This document shows, one piece after another, positions 57,828-64,000 of a stretch of DNA of 64,000 nucleotides. The translations under genes were made by a program, and so were the position numbers. Source of the stretch: an uncultured Flammeovirgaceae bacterium (GTDB lineage: Bacteria > Bacteroidota > Bacteroidia > Cytophagales > Cyclobacteriaceae); the NCBI GenBank assembly GCA_937884755.1, contig CAKZYJ010000512.1, positions 1 to 64,000 of the forward strand, read 5' to 3'. The notes below the pieces were generated by a model. It saw nothing but the letters and a program-made list of their open reading frames with translations. It ran no database searches and was not told the origin of the DNA. Numbering within the stretch: the stretch's first letter is position 1; every line of letters starts with the position of its first letter.

Positions 57828-58955
57828 TTAACTGTAGTGCCGACTAGGTACTCCTACTAAGGTGAGGCCGTCCGAGAGTTTCACCTCATCCAGTTTTTGT
57901 TGTAACTCCATTTGGATTTCTCCAGTTTCCAAGAGGGGATCGTACTGTTTAAGACTATGGCTGATTTGCATCATTAGCTCATACACATCCATTCCGTAGT
58001 ACCAAGCGGCCACTGGGGAAAAGCCCGATTGATAGTAGAGCTCGGCTGCCGAAGCATCAGTGTAACAACTAATATGGCCCATCGGGTCAAGATGACGGAC
58101 AATGGTATCGTTACAGATATTCTGAATGAAGCCACTCAATGAATGCCAGCGGGGAAGTTTGGCAATGATCATACTATTGGGGTTGTCAGCAAAGATTCGC
58201 TGGGCCGCAGCTAATAGATCTTTTGGATTGGGAGTATGTTCCAATAGTCCCCAAAAAGTGATGACATCGTAGCCCTGATAATCCTGATCAACTTTAGTAA
58301 AATCGCGGCCATCCATCTCTATGCCCCAGATGTTTTTGGCAAACTCCCGGCTAGATTCACTAAGTTCGATCCCATCAGCTTGCATTTTAGCCCTTCGGCA
58401 AGCTTCCACAAAATGTCCGGCACCTGAACCAACATCTAAAACCTTTTTAGGTCCTTGACCAAATAGTTTCTGATACAAATTCACCATCCAGTCGCGCCAG
58501 GGTACAGCAATCGCATTAAGGCGAGATTCTGCACTGGCTTTATCGGTATAGGTAGCAGCGTAGTTTACATCGCTTAAGTAAAACTGATGCAGTGCATTGG
58601 GAGTAGGGCGGTTGATGACGTAGGCATGAGAACAGCAATTACAGGTAACGTACTGAGCACCGTAGATGGTCACCTGGTGCTGAGATTCACTGGAAGGTGT
58701 GCCACAAACCGGACAGGAAAGTACCGGTTGTTTATCGGGTTGGTTGTATACCTCGGTTCGGGTTTTTTTGAAGTAAGCCAACTGCTGGGTAATGCTCTCA
58801 ACTACATTCTTCTTCAGCTTCAGTAAATTGGTTTTCTTACCTAGAAAAGTGGTCAGCGGAAAAGCTTCTTCCTGATCGTCTTGCTGTCTAATCCACGTCT
58901 CTTCCGATTGTGTATGTTGAATAGGGGCTAAAGTCTCTCTACGGTACCACTTCAT
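57828..58955 (-). CDS. class I SAM-dependent methyltransferase with N-terminal zinc-ribbon
   Basis: CPVCGTPSSESQHQVTIYGAQYVTCNCC; KKVLDVGSGAGHFVEACRRAKMQADGIELSESSREFA; FWGLLEHTPNP. Confidence 0.88.
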   Translation of the reverse strand: MKWYRRETLAPIQHTQSEETWIRQQDDQEEAFPLTTFLGKKTNLLKLKKNVVESITQQLAYFKKTRTEVYNQPDKQPVLSCPVCGTPSSESQHQVTIYGAQYVTCNCCSHAYVINRPTPNALHQFYLSDVNYAATYTDKASAESRLNAIAVPWRDWMVNLYQKLFGQGPKKVLDVGSGAGHFVEACRRAKMQADGIELSESSREFAKNIWGIEMDGRDFTKVDQDYQGYDVITFWGLLEHTPNPKDLLAAAQRIFADNPNSMIIAKLPRWHSLSGFIQNICNDTIVRHLDPMGHISCYTDASAAELYYQSGFSPVAAWYYGMDVYELMMQISHSLKQYDPLLETGEIQMELQQKLDEVKLSDGLTLVGVPSRHYS

Positions 58956-58957
58956 AG

Positions 58958-59971
58958 CTAATCAATAAAATATTCCCATAATAGTTTCTGGTGGGCCTTT
59001 ACATCTGTATTCAAGGTTTTTCCCAACAACTGGTCGGAGTCTCGAGCGTCAATGCCGTGATTGGGGCGCAAACAAGTTAAGTGCTCGGGAGAAATTTGAG
59101 TTCCTTTTGCTAAATCGGTTTTAGGGTAGACCGCTCGCCGAAAACTTATGCGATGATCGGCTTCTATCGCTAAAGGCCGTTTTAAAAAATCACCCTGTAA
59201 GGATTGGATGTCTTTAATCTTCTGAATCAAGGTGAGTACTTCGTTTTTAGTTAATGAAACCTGATGATCCCGAAAAGACTTTCCTTCTCGGGTATCGGTA
59301 AAATGAAACTCTAAAACCTCGGCACCCATCGCGACTGCTATTTCTAATGCTGTGGAACCTATAGTATGATCGGAATAGCCTACGGGTAAATTGGTCGTTT
59401 GCCGATATAACGACATTACCGATAGGTTAGCATCATTAAAAGGGATAGGATACATGGAAGTGCACTGGAGCAGCGCCAAATAATCCGGTTGCTTGTAGCG
59501 CTCGTCCACCGACTGTATAAATTCTACAGTAGTGAGCACTTCATCCAGGTTCGCTAATCCGGTAGAAAGTAAAATTGGTTTTCCCAGCTGGGCAGTGGCT
59601 TTCAGGATGGGGTAAGCGGTTAGGTCGCCGGAGCCGATCTTATAAAAATCTAAAAATAGATCTATCCACGAGAAATAGTCGGTATCCCAGACCGAAGCCA
59701 GAAATCCAACTCCGTTTTCCCGGCAGCGGTTTGCCAGTTGTATATACTGCTCCTGGTTTAACTCAAACTTTTTAAAGTGCTGGTTCCGTTGAGGACTTTC
59801 TTCCCGGCTAACCAAAGAATCTCCCTGGTAAAGCTGAAATTTGATGTAATCAACGTCCGCCTCTAATGCAAGGTCGGTAAGCTTAAGAGCATAATCGAAA
59901 TCACCTTCGTGATTGCCTCCAATCTCAGCAATTAACAGAGGGCCGTGTTTACCTTTCCAGATGCTATTCAT
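58958..59971 (-). CDS. neuB: NeuB/SpsE-like nonulosonic acid synthase with C-terminal SAF domain
   Basis: GPLLIAEIGGNHEGDFDYALKLTDLALEADVDYIKFQ; YKIGSGDLTAYPILKATAQLGKPILLSTGLA; LLQCTSMYPIPFNDANL; GYSDHTIGSTALEIAVAMGAEVLEFHFT; SFRRAVYPKTDLAKGTQISPEHLTCLRPNHGI. Confidence 0.92.
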   Translation of the reverse strand: MNSIWKGKHGPLLIAEIGGNHEGDFDYALKLTDLALEADVDYIKFQLYQGDSLVSREESPQRNQHFKKFELNQEQYIQLANRCRENGVGFLASVWDTDYFSWIDLFLDFYKIGSGDLTAYPILKATAQLGKPILLSTGLANLDEVLTTVEFIQSVDERYKQPDYLALLQCTSMYPIPFNDANLSVMSLYRQTTNLPVGYSDHTIGSTALEIAVAMGAEVLEFHFTDTREGKSFRDHQVSLTKNEVLTLIQKIKDIQSLQGDFLKRPLAIEADHRISFRRAVYPKTDLAKGTQISPEHLTCLRPNHGIDARDSDQLLGKTLNTDVKAHQKLLWEYFID

Positions 59972-60662
59972 GATGCTGGCAAAGATGATAAGTTTTTACA
60001 ATAGTTGATAATTCATTTTCATAAATTGGCTTGGACAGCCTCTTCAACATCCGCTGTGCAATTTTCGAATCTTGGGGAGTATCAATTGATAAATGAACGC
60101 CCGATGCTTCAGGATATTCGTCGTTCACATAATATTTTCGGTTTCCCATTTTGGAATGGTCGTAAAGATATAGCGTTACATGCTCCTGATAGTTGGCCGA
60201 CTCGTTGATTGCTTTTAGAACTTGCTCGTAAAATGATGTTTTCACCATTTCCACACTCATCCCGAAAGGAAAGGTACGGCCGGGTACGTTGCTGTAAAAA
60301 TCCTGCGATTTCTGAGCATCCAGAATCATTTTCCGCACCGTAGTGAGCTCTACAAACAGATTGTCCCCATTAATCCGCATAGCATAGTCAAACGAGTTCT
60401 CCTGAGCGGCGGAAATAAATCGATCAGCTACATTCTGCAAACTACCCCGATAATAGTTTATCTGCTCTCTCTGACAATAGTCGGCAATGGTATCATCCGA
60501 TGATTCATTAGAGGTAGCCACCACAATATTATCTGAAGTAAAAACCGAGTCAAGCGCATCATAAACATGACGAAGTAACGGCTTATCATCAAACATTATC
60601 AACGCTTTGCCGGGAAGTCGGCTAGAATTGTAGCGGGCAAGTATGATGCATCCAATCCTCAT
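59964..60662 (-). CDS. spsF: SpsF/NeuA-like cytidylyltransferase
   Basis: GCIILARYNSSRLPGKALIMFDDKPLLRHVYDAL; NIVVATSNESSDDTIADYCQREQINYYRGSLQNVADRFISAA; RINGDNLF; overlaps neuB by 8 nt. Confidence 0.88.
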   Translation of the reverse strand: MRIGCIILARYNSSRLPGKALIMFDDKPLLRHVYDALDSVFTSDNIVVATSNESSDDTIADYCQREQINYYRGSLQNVADRFISAAQENSFDYAMRINGDNLFVELTTVRKMILDAQKSQDFYSNVPGRTFPFGMSVEMVKTSFYEQVLKAINESANYQEHVTLYLYDHSKMGNRKYYVNDEYPEASGVHLSIDTPQDSKIAQRMLKRLSKPIYENELSTIVKTYHLCQHHE

Positions 60663-60688
60663 AGCACGTTTAAAAAATGGTTGATAGC

Positions 60689-61240
60689 CTACTTTCTTTC
60701 TCCTATGATTTTTCCCGGCATTCCTCCTACAATGGCGTAGGCAGGAACATCATCTTTCACCACTGCTCCGGCAGCAATTACGGCTCCTTTCTGAATAGTT
60801 ACTCCCTTTAAAATTTTTGCTCCCGTAGCAATCCAAACATCATCTTCAATAACGATAGGAGCGGTTGAATTTGCCTGTTGGTTAATAGGTAGAGAACGAT
60901 CAATCCCGTGATCACTATCTACCAAATAAACAAAGGGGGCAATCAGACAATCATTCCCAACAGTAATTTTTTCAGATGCGAAAATATAGGTTTGGTAACC
61001 AATGGTAGTACGATGACCAATGGAAACTTCTGACTGCTCGTTGCAGGGACAGATCTTTGCCCCTTCTTTCACTACTACCTGATCGCCGATTCTGATGAGT
61101 TTGGGGTAACGCATAAACGCCACGTTTTTCTCAAAGTATACTCCTTTACCGCAGAAACCTAGTTTACGTTGCAATTGCCAGATTCTGAGTCGATCCTTCC
61201 AGGTAGGATTAATATGTTTTCTTAACTGCTGATTACTCAT
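60689..61240 (-). CDS. left-handed beta-helix (hexapeptide) acyltransferase
   Basis: IRIGDQVVVKEGAKICPC...; PIVIEDDVWIATGAKILKGVTIQKGAVIAAGAVVKDDVPAYAIVGGMPGKII. Confidence 0.93.
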   Translation of the reverse strand: MSNQQLRKHINPTWKDRLRIWQLQRKLGFCGKGVYFEKNVAFMRYPKLIRIGDQVVVKEGAKICPCNEQSEVSIGHRTTIGYQTYIFASEKITVGNDCLIAPFVYLVDSDHGIDRSLPINQQANSTAPIVIEDDVWIATGAKILKGVTIQKGAVIAAGAVVKDDVPAYAIVGGMPGKIIGERK

Positions 61241-62171
61241 TGGTCACTAGTTCTGAGATATTCTGCCGTTCAAAGGCATCGATATAGGAGTCGGGAGTCA
61301 CATTAATGATTCGACTTCCAATCGACTGAGCGTATCCGTTGAGTTCCCAATACGACCGAAACGAATAATACCACTTTTCGAGGATTTCGTGTAGTTTACG
61401 TTCATTTGTGGTTGAGCCAGCATACATTGGGCGGGCCTTATCGGTGTACGTATCAGACTTAAGTTGCCCATCGTAAAAGTGCTTCTGGCTTAGGAAAACC
61501 CGGTTATCATCGGTGACAAAGACCTCCTTCATCCACGAATGATCGGCTCCTGTTATATAAATTGTTTGAAATCGCATCATCAGGACAATTGACAGGGATG
61601 CGACTAGCACGTTATGAGGTCGGGGCATACCTAGCCCCTTGTTTAAACAAAATCGCAAAAAACTGGGAAAGCCTTCCACTGGAGTATTATTAAAGTAGCC
61701 TATCTGTATGTTACTATTTTTAAGAAGTGGCTGTCTCCACTCATCAGTTGTTTTAGCCATTACCGGTACCAGAAGCATCATCGGCCACTCGGTTTGATCG
61801 GATAGTTCCTGAAAAATTCGTGCTCTTTCCTCTTGCCACCCAGGTTTTTCTTCCTTTTGCCAGAAATCTGTTGCAGCCAGTACATAGTAGCTTGGTCTAA
61901 CCTGTCGAAAAGCCGGAGTACGAACAAAATTATTTACACAAAAAACAGCTTTGCCTTCCAGAAAGCTTAAGTGCTGCTTCAGAAAGGCCTTCAAAGATGG
62001 CCCATTTCCTAGAATTATTGCCTCTTTAGTGGGTTTCAGCGGTTTAGGTTTACCTAAGGTTATTCTGCTTAGCAACAATAGCTTAGGTATCGTTAGAATT
62101 GTCTCTATTGCGTTGTCGACGCGCTGAACCCAATCAGGTTTCATAAATAATGAACTATGCTCTAGCCGCAA
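61233..62171 (-). CDS. GT42-like / DUF115-like Rossmann protein, candidate glycosyltransferase of the glycan locus
   Basis: EAIILGNGPSLKAFLKQHLSFLEGKAVFCVNNF near the N-terminus; later NVLVASLSIVLMMRFQTIYITGADHSW, which recalls Cst-type sialyltransferases (nucleotide-binding GNGPSL and the AxxIALxxGYKEIYLSGxD strand). Start may be ATG at 62144. Confidence 0.5.
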   Translation of the reverse strand: MRLEHSSLFMKPDWVQRVDNAIETILTIPKLLLLSRITLGKPKPLKPTKEAIILGNGPSLKAFLKQHLSFLEGKAVFCVNNFVRTPAFRQVRPSYYVLAATDFWQKEEKPGWQEERARIFQELSDQTEWPMMLLVPVMAKTTDEWRQPLLKNSNIQIGYFNNTPVEGFPSFLRFCLNKGLGMPRPHNVLVASLSIVLMMRFQTIYITGADHSWMKEVFVTDDNRVFLSQKHFYDGQLKSDTYTDKARPMYAGSTTNERKLHEILEKWYYSFRSYWELNGYAQSIGSRIINVTPDSYIDAFERQNISELVTNE

Positions 62172-62275
62172 AAGTACATATTATCCACTACTGCCAAAAG
62201 CATCTCAGTAGATAGCTTTTTATCCTAATTCTTGCATCTAGTTCAAAAAAGGAGTGGCAGATAGAAAGAATATGG

Positions 62276-62283
62276 TATATTTG
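62276..62283 (+). promoter_or_regulatory. candidate Bacteroidetes -7 element (TAnnTTTG)
   Basis: TATATTTG, 28 nt upstream of ATG 62312; no clear -33 TTG at the expected spacing. Confidence 0.3.
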
Positions 62284-62311
62284 TATTATATAAAGATAAA
62301 GTATTAATAAT

Positions 62312-63781
62312 ATGAATATTGATAGTAAGTTACTAAGACTAGTAGTAGTCACTTTAGTTATTGGAATTACCTTCTCGTGCCAAGAAACTGATGAAGAAGT
62401 AGCTGCTGATAGGGGAGTAGGATCGCTCACTTTAAGCTTAGACTTAGACTTGGAAGTAGGCATTATCAACGCCCGTTCTGAAACAGTAGAAACTGATAGT
62501 TTTTCAGTATTCGTAGTAAATACTGAGAGCGACACGGTTGCGTCGTTTGATTATGCTATTGACGTTCCTGAAAAGTTGCCACTTCCGGTAGGGGAGTACT
62601 ACGTTATTGCGGAGCATAATCGATCAGGTATTACGGCATTTGAAACTCCTCACTATTGGGGAAAAAGTGAATTGGTATCGGTAAGTGCTAGTGAAACAAC
62701 TCCGGTAACTGTACTCTGCTATTTAGCGAATACGATGGTGACTATTCGGTATTCTGAACACGTAACTAACTATTTCTCAGATTATTCAACGTGGGTAGTA
62801 GTTGGCCATGACTCATTATACTACGAACAAAGCGAGCAACGTTCAGGATACTTCAGTGGAGGCTCAATTGACGTAAAAGCCAAACTTTTTAATACCAAAG
62901 AATCACAACCTATTATTGTACAAGGAATGATCACCGATCCTAAAACCAGACACCACTATATTATCACTATAGATGGATATGATTTTAATGGTGCAATAGA
63001 TCCAATTGATATTCAATTAGACAATAACGTAGACGAGACTAAAGTAATTTTTAGTAACACTACTCTGAATGACGGGCTCATAGCCTATTATCCATTAAAT
63101 GGCTCTGCGGAAGACAATAGTGAAAATAACTTTGATGGATTAATTGAAGGCGCTACAATCTCAGCGGACAGAAATGACTTTAGCAGAGGAGCTTTTTACT
63201 TTGATGGTCATGATGACTTCATTCAGATGGGCGATAAGTTAGATAGTGTTTTCGCTGGATCTGACCAAGAGTTTTCTTTCTCATTCTGGATGAAACCTGA
63301 TACAGTTAAGAAGCAAATCATCTTTGCCAAAAGCTCTGATACTAACTGTAATGCCGATGAAAGGCAGTTTCACCTTAAATTGACTGCTGAAAACAAACTC
63401 GAGTTTGCGGCTATTTTCAACCCTGGTTTTCATCACAGCCATCGGGTAATTTCCAGTAGCCAGCCATTAGAAGCTACTGCTGATTGGACTCATATCGCAG
63501 TAACCTACAATGGTGCCACTGATGAAGATGATGGATTATCTCGAGTATCAATTTTTGTTAATGGTGAAAAAGTAAGTACAGCGTTGAGTTCTGTTCAGGG
63601 TACGTTGGGAGCTATTCAGGATGGTACGGCTCAGTTTGCGTTGGGAAATCAAGTGAACAGCCTTGGCGAAAATTGCGGTAATTTTAATTACCAGGGATAT
63701 CTTGATGAATTCAGAGTGTACAACCGATCGTTAGCTGATACGGAAATCACTCAATTGATGAGTCTTAACTTGTCAAATTAA
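62312..63781 (+). CDS. lipoprotein with DUF4493-like N-terminal region and LamG/ConA-like C-terminal domain
   Basis: Lipobox GITFSC; GSLTLSLDLDLEV...LPLPVGEYYVIAEHNRSGITAFETPHYWGKSE; then LIAYYPLNGSAEDNSENNFDGLIEGATISADRNDFSRGAFYFDGHDDFIQMG...YLDEFRVYNRSLADTEI. Confidence 0.85.
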   Translation: MNIDSKLLRLVVVTLVIGITFSCQETDEEVAADRGVGSLTLSLDLDLEVGIINARSETVETDSFSVFVVNTESDTVASFDYAIDVPEKLPLPVGEYYVIAEHNRSGITAFETPHYWGKSELVSVSASETTPVTVLCYLANTMVTIRYSEHVTNYFSDYSTWVVVGHDSLYYEQSEQRSGYFSGGSIDVKAKLFNTKESQPIIVQGMITDPKTRHHYIITIDGYDFNGAIDPIDIQLDNNVDETKVIFSNTTLNDGLIAYYPLNGSAEDNSENNFDGLIEGATISADRNDFSRGAFYFDGHDDFIQMGDKLDSVFAGSDQEFSFSFWMKPDTVKKQIIFAKSSDTNCNADERQFHLKLTAENKLEFAAIFNPGFHHSHRVISSSQPLEATADWTHIAVTYNGATDEDDGLSRVSIFVNGEKVSTALSSVQGTLGAIQDGTAQFALGNQVNSLGENCGNFNYQGYLDEFRVYNRSLADTEITQLMSLNLSN

Positions 63782-63787
63782 ATTTTA

Positions 63788-64000
63788 TTATTGTAAGAAC
63801 CCCTGGAGGACCCAGATTCTAAATCTTACTAGCATCCAACCTTTCGTAAACTGACCGCCTATTCCGTACCATAAAAATAGAATTAGGGTGCCTCCTATTT
63901 TTATAGCCTCTTCTCCAGCTCGCAGTAACTTTTGTACTAAGGATACGTCCGCTAACCTTTCTTTTTCGCTTTGTCCCACTCCCTGAGCCAGGCCAACTAT
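63788..64000 (-). CDS. C-terminal fragment of an unidentified protein; continues past the window edge
   Basis: Minus frame is open to position 64000: ...IVGLAQGVGQSEKERLADVSLVQKLLRAGEEAIKIGGTLILFLWYGIGGQFTKGWMLVRFRIWVLQGFLQ*. The ORF-track start at 63979 is a GTG inside this open frame. Confidence 0.45.
   Translation of the reverse strand: MVGLAQGVGQSEKERLADVSLVQKLLRAGEEAIKIGGTLILFLWYGIGGQFTKGWMLVRFRIWVLQGFLQ

Noticed and set aside
62188-62535. 115-aa minus ORF overlapping the start of the LamG lipoprotein
   Set aside because: Low-complexity Ser/Thr-rich antisense translation; the + strand lipoprotein signal is clear.
1-64000. CRISPR arrays, tRNA/rRNA genes, transposases, integrases, prophage genes
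   Set aside because: None recognised by eye. No regularly spaced repeats or mobile-element proteins are seen among the ORFs; tRNA detection by eye is weak, so tRNAscan-SE should confirm.

Overview
The 64-kb window looks like a chromosomal segment from a marine-type Bacteroidota bacterium (Cytophagales-like). Support for this includes a T9SS sorting domain, DUF1800/DUF1501 pair, an arginine pathway built on an N-succinyl/acetyl-ornithine carbamoyltransferase, BshB1, and DUF4493/LamG lipoproteins. Most genes are housekeeping or ordinary accessory genes: M16 and M20 peptidases, comM/yifB, gmhA, an MsbA-like ABC exporter, argF'-argB-argE-argH, trehalase, a sulfatase, rarA, SPFH plus a ribbon-helix-helix protein, McrBC, ggt, bshB1, tatA, sdaA and pfkA. 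The right end (about 52.9-62.2 kb) is a surface-glycan locus with a nonulosonic-acid flavour: NeuB-like, SpsF-like, PseB-like and DegT proteins, a flippase, a GT2 fused to a degenerate CMP-sugar-synthetase-like domain, and a GT42-like 'GNGPSL' protein. I see no tRNA, rRNA, CRISPR array, prophage or transposase. The best leads are: (1) an otherwise intact sdaA interrupted by one in-frame TGA; (2) the GT2-NeuA-like fusion and the GT42-like candidate transferase; (3) a purple-acid-phosphatase-like protein that has lost the catalytic motifs; (4) a divergent PiT-like membrane protein; (5) an McrB without an N-terminal domain; (6) a 19-bp palindrome upstream of the SPFH/RHH pair. All family assignments come from reading motifs by eye; no database search was run.
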